Source: WTFY01 sp965205685 (GTDB lineage Bacteria > Pseudomonadota > Gammaproteobacteria > UBA4575). Taken from it: 64,000 nt of DNA. The notes beneath the pieces are model-generated. The model was given only the letters and a program-made list of their open reading frames with translations. It was not told the origin of the DNA and made no database searches. The stretch is from NCBI GenBank assembly GCA_965205685.1, contig OZ242174.1:1-64000 (forward strand), in the 5' to 3' direction. A program made the position numbers and the translations under genes. This document shows, one piece after another, positions 55,048 to 62,929 of this stretch. Position 1 is the first letter of the stretch. Each line of letters starts with the position of its first letter.

Positions 55048-55299
55048 ATGAAACTCGGTTCCAGTATCTTGGATGAGTTGACTCGCAAAATTGATGAGGT
55101 GCTTCCCGATGACTTGAAAAAAGGCAGGGACAGGCTTGAGAAAAATGTGCGTGCTGCTGCAGAAAGCGTGTTTCAGCGACTTGATCTTGTCACGCGCAAG
55201 GAATTTGATGCACAAAGCGAAATGCTGGCCCAAAGCCAACTGCGCGTCAAGGAGCTAGAGCAACGTGTACAGGAGCTCGAGGGGAAAGATACCAAGTAA
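55048..55299 (+). CDS. ubiK: Ubiquinone biosynthesis accessory factor UbiK
   Basis: An 83-residue coiled-coil protein of the BMFP/YqiC family (LDELTRKIDEVLPDDLKK, then FDAQSEMLAQSQLRVKELEQRVQELE). UbiK binds UbiJ and membranes to support late steps of aerobic ubiquinone synthesis. The ATG at 55048 has AAGGAG upstream; the GTG/TTG-type frame to 55009 is not needed. It is divergent from the porin-glnK-amtB operon, a common neighbour. Confidence 0.93.
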   Translation: MKLGSSILDELTRKIDEVLPDDLKKGRDRLEKNVRAAAESVFQRLDLVTRKEFDAQSEMLAQSQLRVKELEQRVQELEGKDTK

Positions 55300-55399
55300 A
55301 TAACAGGTCAGGGCCTAACGACAGCTGCGGCGCCCAGTGCCGCAAGAATCCCGATGAGCTAAAGATGTACTGACAGCCCAGTGCAACCGGCTCGAGCGA

Positions 55400-55891
55400 C
55401 TAACGCACTGAATCCAGCATATAATCTACGACTCTCCTGATATCTTCATCAGAAAAATCAAGACGACCACCTTTGGGGGGCATGGTACCCATGCCATTAA
55501 TGGCATTCGCATAAAGCTGTTCAACACCTTTTGCCAAGCGTGGCTCCCAACCGGCTTTGTCCCCCAATTTCGGAGCATTCAAGACCCCTGAGCCATGGCA
55601 CACGGCACAGGCTTGATAAATTTCCTCGACCGGCTTTTCTTCGGCAGCCGCAACCAGCACTGGCTCATTTTTCTCGGCATCAACGACAGCTTCGGCCATC
55701 ACGGCCTCGCCAGACAGGTGCACATTGCCTACAGGCCTGATGCGGTCTTCAATGTTCTCCTGAATCACAGTCTCATGGGAATAGTCGGCATCTGAAATAA
55801 GTACATTGGCGAGTGCCAGAATCCCGACCGTCGATCCTACAAGCACTCCGAATACGACTTTTAGTGTTTTTACAAACTTTTGGTCGCTCAC
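55400..55891 (-). CDS. Monoheme cytochrome c5-like protein
   Basis: A 163-residue c-type cytochrome. It has an uncleaved or slowly cleaved N-terminal hydrophobic segment (VVFGVLVGSTVGILALANVL), an Ala/Glu-rich linker, then a cytochrome c5 domain with CAVCH and the Met ligand in GMGTMPPKGG. The membrane-tethered form suggests an electron shuttle between respiratory complexes in the periplasm. Followed downstream by no operon partner on the same strand within 200 bases. Confidence 0.9.
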   Translation of the reverse strand: MSDQKFVKTLKVVFGVLVGSTVGILALANVLISDADYSHETVIQENIEDRIRPVGNVHLSGEAVMAEAVVDAEKNEPVLVAAAEEKPVEEIYQACAVCHGSGVLNAPKLGDKAGWEPRLAKGVEQLYANAINGMGTMPPKGGRLDFSDEDIRRVVDYMLDSVR

Positions 55892-56099
55892 ATGAACTCC
55901 TATTTCTGTTGATTCAGCTTTAATGCGCTGCGAATTATAGTGAATGATGGGTGTGAAACCAAATACTCTTTATGGCCTATCTTGGTTGCCATACCTGCAC
56001 CGCCACCATCTACCCGATGTGGATAGAAAAGCTCATTCCTGGAGTGCAACCCATGCAGCAAAATCCGGGTTCGCCAGGATTGTGATTGGCCCGCTAGAC
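55892..56099. other. Spacer of about 208 bases without a visible gene
   Basis: The stretch between the cytochrome c5 gene start and the end of the NCS2 permease gene has no supported reading frame or strong hairpin. It should contain the cytochrome promoter, which I cannot place. Confidence 0.4.
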
Positions 56100-57866
56100 C
56101 TATGCCGACGACGTGGATTCAGGGGTATCCACATGCACAGTCACAATCTCCGTATCATGGTATTGCTGGTGGCGAACTGAGGAGGCCAGATGTCGTAATA
56201 GTCGAAGCGAAACATCCCATTCGCTTGTCTCGGCATCTGCACGCTCTCCAAGTAACGCGATACGGTCCTGAAGATTTTCCTCGCCTGGTGCTGCCACAAA
56301 CTCCAGTACAGCCTGACCACCCTCCTTATGGGCCATCAGAAGCAAACGGCGTTCCTGCTTTTCTACACTTTGACTCTGACCATGTTCAAGAAGTGTCAGC
56401 AGGGTCTCTTCGGCCGTTCCTACGAGGCGATTTGCCATGGCTGCATCCCAATTGCTGCGAGAGGCAAATTCACCAAGGAATGTTTTAATTTTTGGCAAAG
56501 CCGACAGATCAAGCATCATTTCGACTCGCCTGCGACGTGGCTCCGTCAACTCCACAAACAACGTCATCAGGATAGCGACCAAACCTCCTGCAGTCATCCC
56601 GTTCTCCAAAAGCCCTCCGGCAAACTTCGAGGCATACTCGGGAAATATCCATCCGTTCTGAAAGCCAACTCCTATCCAGAATGCAGCACCAGCAACCAGG
56701 CCCTTGCGATAATCTATTCCGTCCTGAACGGTGACCTTCATGCCAACGACAAACAGCATCATCAATAACACTCCGATATAAGCAGCAGCAACCGGCCCAG
56801 GAATTGCCAAAATGACGGCCAGCGCTTTTGGAACAAACGCCAGTACAACAAAGACAAGCCCAAGTGCAACACCGACCCGGCGTGCGCCAACTCCGGTAAG
56901 TTCAGCTACAGCAACACTCGTTGAATAGGTCGTATTGGGTACGGTTCCCAAAAGACCAGACAACAGATTGCCCATACCATCGGCGGCCACCGTGCCCTGT
57001 ACCGCCCGGAAATCGGCCGCACGAGGCTGGCGCCAAGACACCCGCTGGATGGCAATTGAATCCCCAATTGTTTCAATCGCTCCCACCAGAGTGACAAACA
57101 CAAATGCAGGAAGAAGCGTCCAGAAGACAGGCCCAAAGCTTAAATCCAGACCGGGCCACGCGCCGGCCGGAAAACCCACCCAAGAAGCGGCGGCGACACG
57201 CTCTGTGTCGTAGAGGCCATAAAACCCTGCAACTAGCGAGCCAACCACAACCCCGATGACAGGTGCCCAAAGTCGCAGCACCCCCGTCGCCTTGAGAGCT
57301 ATAAAAATAATGCTGAGCAAGGTCGCAAGTGCACTTATCGGGGCAGCCAAAACAGGTACCCCGTCAGGGACGTTTTTCAAAAAACCAAAAATGATTGGCA
57401 TCACCGTGACTGGTATCAACATAATGACTGTGCCAGCCACAGTCGGGGTCAGGATCCTGCGAAACAAGGATAATCGTGCTGAAAGCGCAAACTGGAAAAA
57501 AGATGAAACCACTACCAGTGTCGCCAGCATGGCTGGGCCGCCCTCGGCAATTGCCGTGACACAAATAGCAATGAAGGCGCCGGAAGTACCCATCGCCAAC
57601 ACATAACCTGCGCCAACCCGTCCTACCCGTACAGCTTGCAGCATCGTGCTGATACCACTGACTGCAACAGCAGCGAATACGGACCACGACAGGAAAGCTT
57701 CAGACCCGCCTGCTGCACGGACAATGATTGCCGGAGTCAGCACGATGCCGGATATACAGAGGATAGCCAGCTGCAGACCAAGGCCAAAAGCTAGTGTAGC
57801 CGGGGGATTTTCATCAGGCTGATAACGAACACTTGTGTGTTGGGAGAAAGCGTCAGTGCTGATAAT
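56100..57866 (-). CDS. NCS2-family permease with C-terminal ATPase-like domain and non-canonical start
   Basis: A nucleobase:cation symporter-2 type permease of about 588 residues. Around a dozen hydrophobic segments occupy residues about 22-470. The last 130 residues are soluble and resemble an RsbW/HATPase-like domain (NRLVGTAEETLLTLLEH, RLLLMAHKEGG, and WDVSLRLLRHLASSVRHQQYHD), an uncommon addition. The first conserved helix (PPATLAFGLGLQLAILCISG, then IVLTPAIIV) lies upstream of the first usual start codon, GTG 57743. Between the in-frame TGA (57875-57873) and that GTG there is no ATG, GTG or TTG. ATT 57866 or ATC 57863, preceded by GAGGTGG, is the likely start. Substrate (xanthine, uracil or urate) is unknown. 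Confidence 0.75.
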   Translation of the reverse strand: MISTDAFSQHTSVRYQPDENPPATLAFGLGLQLAILCISGIVLTPAIIVRAAGGSEAFLSWSVFAAVAVSGISTMLQAVRVGRVGAGYVLAMGTSGAFIAICVTAIAEGGPAMLATLVVVSSFFQFALSARLSLFRRILTPTVAGTVIMLIPVTVMPIIFGFLKNVPDGVPVLAAPISALATLLSIIFIALKATGVLRLWAPVIGVVVGSLVAGFYGLYDTERVAAASWVGFPAGAWPGLDLSFGPVFWTLLPAFVFVTLVGAIETIGDSIAIQRVSWRQPRAADFRAVQGTVAADGMGNLLSGLLGTVPNTTYSTSVAVAELTGVGARRVGVALGLVFVVLAFVPKALAVILAIPGPVAAAYIGVLLMMLFVVGMKVTVQDGIDYRKGLVAGAAFWIGVGFQNGWIFPEYASKFAGGLLENGMTAGGLVAILMTLFVELTEPRRRRVEMMLDLSALPKIKTFLGEFASRSNWDAAMANRLVGTAEETLLTLLEHGQSQSVEKQERRLLLMAHKEGGQAVLEFVAAPGEENLQDRIALLGERADAETSEWDVSLRLLRHLASSVRHQQYHDTEIVTVHVDTPESTSSA

Positions 57867-57945
57867 GCCACCTCATGTGTTGTAGGGACTGCACTCCCAC
57901 TGCAGTCGAATGCTGACCCATACCACTTTGCATGTATGACTCGCG

Positions 57946-58623
57946 CTAGTTTGCCGATCGGGCCGAATTCGTTTCCTGCCGTACAAGATGGTCTATCAGT
58001 TGCAAGAGCCGACTATAACTGCCGGCATCGCCGGCCGTGGACCGGTACTTCCCATTGACAACAATTGTAGGTACAGAGCTGGCCCCAGAGTCGCGTGCCA
58101 GTTGTCTAGAATGCTGGATGTTTTTGGAAACACTGGAAGACCTGTAAGCTTTTTCAAAAGAGCTGGTGTCGATACCATGCTGGCCCAAGAAACGTGAAAT
58201 GGATTTCATGTCTCCCAACCGCCGCCCCTGCACATGGATCGCTTCAAAAAAAAGGGAATGCATCCTTTCCGCTTCTCCCATCTCCTGCAAGGCAAAATAT
58301 GCGCGGGCCTGTGGTACCCAGTTGCGATTCATCACCGCCGGCATAGACAAAAACTTTACGTGATCTGCCTTTTCCCGCTTCCATTTCGTCAAATACTCTT
58401 CAAAGTCGTAGCAATGGGGGCAGCCATACCAGAACAACTCCAAGACTTCCACATGACCCGTATCCACCTGCAACGGCAAAGCAGGCGAGATCCTGTGATA
58501 GTGATAGCCTTCTTCAAACTCGACTTCTAACTCGTCCGCCCAGGCCATCGTCCAGACAGCAACGGCTGACACGATCAGCAGCCAAAAAATGGAAGCATGA
58601 GATGTGTTTTTATTATTCACCAT
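57946..58623 (-). CDS. dsbA: Thiol:disulfide interchange protein DsbA
   Basis: A 225-residue periplasmic oxidase introducing disulfides into exported proteins. It has a signal segment (IFWLLIVSAVAVWTMAWA), the active site CPHC in FWYGCPHCYDFE, a helical insert, and the cis-Pro loop ASSVPTIVVNG. It lies 80 bases after cytochrome c4 on the same strand, a pair conserved in Pseudomonas and relatives. Confidence 0.96.
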   Translation of the reverse strand: MVNNKNTSHASIFWLLIVSAVAVWTMAWADELEVEFEEGYHYHRISPALPLQVDTGHVEVLELFWYGCPHCYDFEEYLTKWKREKADHVKFLSMPAVMNRNWVPQARAYFALQEMGEAERMHSLFFEAIHVQGRRLGDMKSISRFLGQHGIDTSSFEKAYRSSSVSKNIQHSRQLARDSGASSVPTIVVNGKYRSTAGDAGSYSRLLQLIDHLVRQETNSARSAN

Positions 58624-58703
58624 GTGTGCATAAAGCTAGTTGATCGCCTATCTCAGCTAGAACCCTGCCTCACATCGCTCAAAGCAGTGCGGCGACACCC
58701 GCT

Positions 58704-59330
58704 CTAATGTAGACCTGCAATGTATTCCGCCACGGCATCAATCTCCACCTCTGTCATGTAGCCGACAATGCCAGGCATCGCATTCAGGTGATCCTCGGGA
58801 TGGTACCTCGCACCACTTTGATATGCCCGCAGTTGCGCTGCGGTATATTGTGCATGTTGACCCGCAAGACGCGGAAACTGTGCCGGTGCATTGCCAAACC
58901 CATTGGGGCCATGACACGACATGCAGGCTGGTACTCCTGTCGCGGCATTGCCACCACGATAAATTCGCTCTCCTATCTTGTACAATTTTTCACCCTGATA
59001 TTCCTTGTCGGCACTGGCAATCCCTAAACTGGCTACCTGGCTGGAAAAATAGGCAGCTATGTCCTGAATATCCTGCTCTGACAAATTTTCCACCTGAAGA
59101 TTCATCAAAGCATTCACGCGAGTCCCATTTTTAAACAAACGCATTTGTCCGGCCAAGTATTTTTCACCCTGACCTGCGAGTTTTGGCCAGGCCGGATTGG
59201 CACTGTTTCCATCAGTCCCATGACATGCAGCACAAGGCACAGCTTTCTGCTTTCCTGCAGCCGGGTCGCCCCCCGCATTGACACAAGTTGCAAATATTAG
59301 GCAAACAGCCAGCATCCACAGTCTCTTCAT
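58704..59330 (-). CDS. Di-heme cytochrome c4
   Basis: A 208-residue periplasmic electron carrier with a signal peptide (LWMLAVCLIFATCVNA) and two similar halves, each a c-type heme site: CAACHG near residue 33 and CMSCHG in the second half. Met ligands are probably in the MNLQ and LNAMPG segments. Cytochrome c4 donates electrons to terminal oxidases, commonly cbb3. Order c4-dsbA, with engB divergent upstream, matches gammaproteobacterial synteny. Confidence 0.95.
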   Translation of the reverse strand: MKRLWMLAVCLIFATCVNAGGDPAAGKQKAVPCAACHGTDGNSANPAWPKLAGQGEKYLAGQMRLFKNGTRVNALMNLQVENLSEQDIQDIAAYFSSQVASLGIASADKEYQGEKLYKIGERIYRGGNAATGVPACMSCHGPNGFGNAPAQFPRLAGQHAQYTAAQLRAYQSGARYHPEDHLNAMPGIVGYMTEVEIDAVAEYIAGLH

Positions 59331-59751
59331 ACATCCAATCCTGAATATAAAATCCTGCTGTATCGTTAATGTAGCTAGAGGTCAACTTTGAGTCAGAAAT
59401 GAGCCGACCAAAGAAGCCGTTGTATATCATAAAAGCAGGCACAGTCGCAAAATATCGGCGCCAAATCACAGACGCCTTATCCCTGCAAGCCAAAAACAAG
59501 AGGTGTAAAATGGCCACACAAACAATTCGCAAGCAGGGTCGAGTCAACGGCTTGACGGCCAAAGGCTCAGAAGGTGCACATAATTTCTGACATACTGAGA
59601 CAGCACAGCCACCAAAAACCTGAAGTTTGTAGGCGATAGAGAGCGACACCTGATTCCAAGAGTACACATTCGCATATGAATCGTGAGACATGTTTTTGGC
59701 TGCCACCGGGTTCACAACGACACCCGCTGAATGACAGGGGAGTTGAGGCTG
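59331..59751. other. Gap of about 420 bases upstream of cytochrome c4 without a supported gene
   Basis: Open frames exist (63 codons from 59402 on the plus strand, and a long antisense frame over cytochrome c4), but neither looks like protein by composition, and ribosome sites are poor. It should hold the cytochrome c4 promoter. I see no strong hairpin or repeat. Confidence 0.45.
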
Positions 59752-60051
59752 ATGCGTGAATTTTGGCACCGGCTGCGTCCGAGCTACCGGTTTCAGCGGG
59801 ACTGTCAGTTTATGGTGGAGGGGTGTCTGGATGATTTGCTGATTTGCAACAGCCAAAAACGGCAGGACATGCCAGACCATATAATTGTAAAGCTCGATTA
59901 CTTATCCAGGGAAATCCTGAAAAAACACAAAATTCCATACCCGGATGCTGAAAGGGCCAGCTTGGAAACATGGAGGGATTTTCTTCTCAAGCTCGCGGTA
60001 GCGGTATGGGAACAGGATTTGAAAGGTGCCAGAAAGCTTTATCAGGGATAG
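59752..60051 (+). CDS. Small hypothetical protein of unknown function
   Basis: I do not recognise this 99-residue protein. It is basic and helical in appearance: an N-terminal aromatic/basic segment (REFWHRLRPSYRFQRDC), a middle VKLDYLSREILKKHK, and a C-terminal amphipathic helix LETWRDFLLKLAVAVWEQDLKGARKLY. There is no signal peptide or membrane helix. ATG 59752 has GGGGAG nine bases upstream; ATG 59731 is an alternative. It lies between cytochrome c4 and engB, oriented as engB. Its reality rests on composition and the ribosome site. Confidence 0.5.
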   Translation: MREFWHRLRPSYRFQRDCQFMVEGCLDDLLICNSQKRQDMPDHIIVKLDYLSREILKKHKIPYPDAERASLETWRDFLLKLAVAVWEQDLKGARKLYQG

Positions 60052-60299
60052 GGCAACTAATTCAGGTTCATAAGCTGAAGCTGTAATCTTGCAGGGGAAA
60101 CAATAGAAGATGGGCTGCTTCAGTTCGCCCTTGACAACAAGGAAACCGACTATTGTTTCCAACCTCTGCGGTAATCTGAAATACTGGCTCAGGTGAACGT
60201 ATCTCAACCCCCTGCTGTGCAGGAGAGCGCCTTCGGGCTTCTGAATCTGCCCCGAGTCTGCATTAACGATACCTGGGATCACACTGCGACTGCGGTCAA

Positions 60300-60920
60300 A
60301 TGAACCTACCCTTTCAACAAGTACAGTTTTTGAAAAGTGCCAGCGACTTGCAGGACTTCCCTGAGGATGCAGGAGCAGAAGTTGCCTTTTGCGGGCGCTC
60401 CAATGCCGGCAAGTCAAGTGCAATCAATGCAATATGCCAGCAAAAAAACCTGGCGCGCACCAGCAAGACCCCTGGGCGCACACAGTTGATCAATTTTTTC
60501 AAACTGGATGGAGACACACGACTGATAGACCTGCCCGGGTACGGCTATGCCAAAGCGCCTGCACACGTACAGCGCCAATGGCAAGGCCTGATGGAATCCT
60601 ATTTGGTTCATCGCCATGCATTATGTGGTCTGATTTTATTAATGGATATTCGCCATCCATTGACTGAGATAGACTGGACCATGATTCACTGGAGTAAGCA
60701 TTACAAACTCGCTCTCCACATCTTGCTGACCAAGGCCGATAAGGTAAACAGAAATGCAAGGGCCAAATCGTTAACCCGAGTCACTTCCAAGCTGGAGCAG
60801 CATGAATTCCATGCTGGTACGCAGATATTTTCTACTACACAACGAATCGGCATTGCACAGATGCAGGAAAAAATATCAGCATGGGTCAGCCAGGCTTTAG
60901 TTGAAAACTGTTCGGGATAA
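60300..60920 (+). CDS. engB: Ribosome biogenesis GTP-binding protein EngB/YihA
   Basis: A 206-residue GTPase with the P-loop GRSNAGKSSAINA, switch region TSKTPGRTQLINFF, G3 DLPGYGYAKA, and G4 TKADKVN. It is needed for 50S subunit assembly. The protein is full length. Its stop codon overlaps the T-run of a terminator read on the other strand, from the candidate small RNA. Confidence 0.96.
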   Translation: MNLPFQQVQFLKSASDLQDFPEDAGAEVAFCGRSNAGKSSAINAICQQKNLARTSKTPGRTQLINFFKLDGDTRLIDLPGYGYAKAPAHVQRQWQGLMESYLVHRHALCGLILLMDIRHPLTEIDWTMIHWSKHYKLALHILLTKADKVNRNARAKSLTRVTSKLEQHEFHAGTQIFSTTQRIGIAQMQEKISAWVSQALVENCSG

Positions 60921-61060
60921 AAAAGTGCCCCGGTCAAAAGGAAAACCGGGGCGAACTGTGACTCGGTTGGAAATCCAAGTCGAAAATGCCCGCTTTAGGG
61001 AGGGAAGCGGGTCGTGCTTGTAGCACTAGCACTACTGCTTAGAGGGCAAATATCCTTGAA
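60919..61060 (-). ncRNA. Candidate small RNA convergent with engB (Spot 42/ErsA position)
   Basis: Transcribed on the minus strand, this stretch has three successive hairpins. Hairpin 1 (61011 to 60989) is CCCGCTT/AAGCGGG with a C-rich loop CCCTCCCTA. Hairpin 2 (60981 to 60960) is GACTTGG/CCGAGTC. Hairpin 3 (60952 to 60927) is GCCCCGGT/ACCGGGGC, followed by six T (60924-60919), a strong intrinsic terminator. Spot 42 in E. coli and ErsA in Pseudomonas lie in the same place, facing engB/yihA, and Spot 42 ends in a similar GCCCC...GGGGC terminator. The C-rich loop could pair with ribosome-binding sites. The 5' end is uncertain. A simpler reading is that the terminator serves the upstream di-heme oxidoreductase transcript. 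Confidence 0.55.
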
Positions 61061-61246
61061 AGTTCACAGCTGGATGCATGTAAGATCCAACGCCACTAGC
61101 GTTGCAAGATGCAGGCCGTCGGGAGGGAGTTGGCAAGTCGAGGGCTAGGCCAATTAAAAACCATTAAAAACAATAGCTTACTTTAAAAACACCTGCCCTA
61201 CAAAGGCACAGGGCCGCATGAAGTAACCATCATCTTGGCCAACCTG
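61061..61246. other. Remainder of the engB to di-heme oxidoreductase gap
   Basis: No gene is visible in these 186 bases. A second C-rich word (CTCCCTCCC on the minus strand, at about 61130) and a 5-base-pair hairpin (AACGC/GCGTT) are present, so the small RNA, if real, could start as far upstream as here. Confidence 0.35.
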
Positions 61247-62758
61247 TCAAAGTGAACCCAAGAAAGTCAGCAGCGCTTCGCGCTGTCCTCGAGTCATCCT
61301 GACAACCTGCTGTTTTGCTGCTTCCGCCTCACCGCCATGCCAGAGAATAGCTTCAAGGAGGCTTCGTGCGCGCCCGTCATGCAAGAAAGTGGAGTGTTGG
61401 CTCACAGTCTCCGTAAGCCCAATTCCCCATAGCGGTGGCGTGCGCCATTCACGCCCAGAAGCATTCCCTTCTGGTCGGTTGTCGGCAAGACCCTCGCCCA
61501 TGTCATGCAATAGCAGGTCCGTGTAGGGCCAGATCAATTGAAAGGACTGTTCTTTGCCGATTGAATCCCGCCGCGTCACAAATTTTGGGACATGGCAAGC
61601 TGAACAACGTGCTTCGTAGAACAAGCGCTTGCCTTCAAGTACCTGTGGGTCGCTGACCTCACGCCGCGCAGGAACACCTAAGTTGCGGATATAGAACATC
61701 AACATATCAAACATCGTCGACACCGCCTCGACCCCGTCTCCGACAGGTGTATCTCCATGCGGAACTGCCATGCAGTCCTGTTGCACCGCAGTACAGTCAC
61801 CATGTGGAACAGGATAAAGTGGGGTCGAAATGCCAATATCATCTCGAAAGGCGGCCGCCGACTGCTGCACGAGAGTAGGTTGCCCCGCCTTCCAACCAAA
61901 ACGGCCAAGCATCACCTTCTGATGTTCATCGCTCCACACCCGTCTTACCTTTCCAGAAACACCGTCCCCGTCGAGATCATCCGGGTCGGCATGACGAAGG
62001 ATATCGGCTTCTGGGATGGCCTCAAGCAGGCCCATGCCAATAACCGGAGGAGCGACCCGAGGTGAGACCAGCGAGTCAGGATGCAAGGCACCGTACTGCA
62101 GGTCCACAATTTGGTACGTCGGCGCCCGGAGATTGACGACTTCCCCGTCTGCAAGCTGCACGGGCAACTCCTTGTACTGAAGGGTGAATTCTCCCTCACT
62201 GCGTACACCCTGAACTGAGAAATTCTGCAACTGGTTCCCGTATGTGGGCTCCGGAATGCTGCTGACACGGTGTTGCAATAGTGCGGACCGCTGAGTTTCA
62301 TTCTGTGGCGGAATCGATAATTTTAGAAGCATCAGATTGGCTTTCTCACCCTTGGTTGGTGGACGACCGCGTCCATCCTTCAGGTGACAGCGCTGGCAAG
62401 AACGCGCGTTAAAGAGTGGGCCCAAGCCATCTGAAGATCGGGTCGAGCTCGGAGAAGACACCCAGATTTTCTTAAAGATCCCATCACCCACCCGAAAATC
62501 GAGTTGACGTTCAAAGGGTGTGTTGGCGGACGGATGCGAGAAAGCATCCCGGTTCAGCATCTTGAATACTGTAGCCGCTCCGCCTGGTCGAAGCTCGTAG
62601 GTTTCTGCCCCAGAAAAATCTTCTGCAGGCTGTGTAACTGCCAGAACTCGCTGGCGTTCCTCATCAGCATTTCCCGATAGAGGTACAAATATTGCCCATA
62701 AGAATATGGCTATAGAAACCAGAAATTTGATAGGTTTTCGATATAGCATTTTGAGCAT
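61247..62758 (-). CDS. Di-heme oxidoreductase (COG3488, putative periplasmic peroxidase/thiol oxidoreductase)
   Basis: A protein of about 503 residues with a signal peptide (FLVSIAIFLWAIFVPLSGNA) and two c-type heme sites: CQRCH in NARSCQRCHLKDG and CSACH in ARCSACHVPKF. The overall layout fits the DHOR family, often found with imelysin-type and TonB genes in iron-uptake loci. Its reaction is not established. ATGs at 62758 and 62749 are both plausible; none has a strong ribosome site. It is divergent from the TonB receptor gene, sharing a 171-base promoter region. Confidence 0.88.
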   Translation of the reverse strand: MLKMLYRKPIKFLVSIAIFLWAIFVPLSGNADEERQRVLAVTQPAEDFSGAETYELRPGGAATVFKMLNRDAFSHPSANTPFERQLDFRVGDGIFKKIWVSSPSSTRSSDGLGPLFNARSCQRCHLKDGRGRPPTKGEKANLMLLKLSIPPQNETQRSALLQHRVSSIPEPTYGNQLQNFSVQGVRSEGEFTLQYKELPVQLADGEVVNLRAPTYQIVDLQYGALHPDSLVSPRVAPPVIGMGLLEAIPEADILRHADPDDLDGDGVSGKVRRVWSDEHQKVMLGRFGWKAGQPTLVQQSAAAFRDDIGISTPLYPVPHGDCTAVQQDCMAVPHGDTPVGDGVEAVSTMFDMLMFYIRNLGVPARREVSDPQVLEGKRLFYEARCSACHVPKFVTRRDSIGKEQSFQLIWPYTDLLLHDMGEGLADNRPEGNASGREWRTPPLWGIGLTETVSQHSTFLHDGRARSLLEAILWHGGEAEAAKQQVVRMTRGQREALLTFLGSL

Positions 62759-62929
62759 TTCACAATATAACATCACTAGCCATCTGAACGGGACCAGTTC
62801 CAACCTGCTAGCTCCTCCAAGCTATACCCTTCGGGCCTTGCAGGAAGACAGAGAAAACCGGACAAGTCTATTTGTTGCTAATGCGAAGCGGCAACCCGAT
62901 TGTCTTTTCTTTATTTTGAGGGAGAAATA

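Noticed and set aside
59402..59590. A 63-codon plus-strand frame upstream of cytochrome c4
   Set aside because: No ribosome site and no recognisable pattern; could not be supported.
59212..59880. A 222-codon minus-strand frame over the start of cytochrome c4
   Set aside because: Overlaps the cytochrome c4 signal peptide region in another frame; composition is not protein-like.
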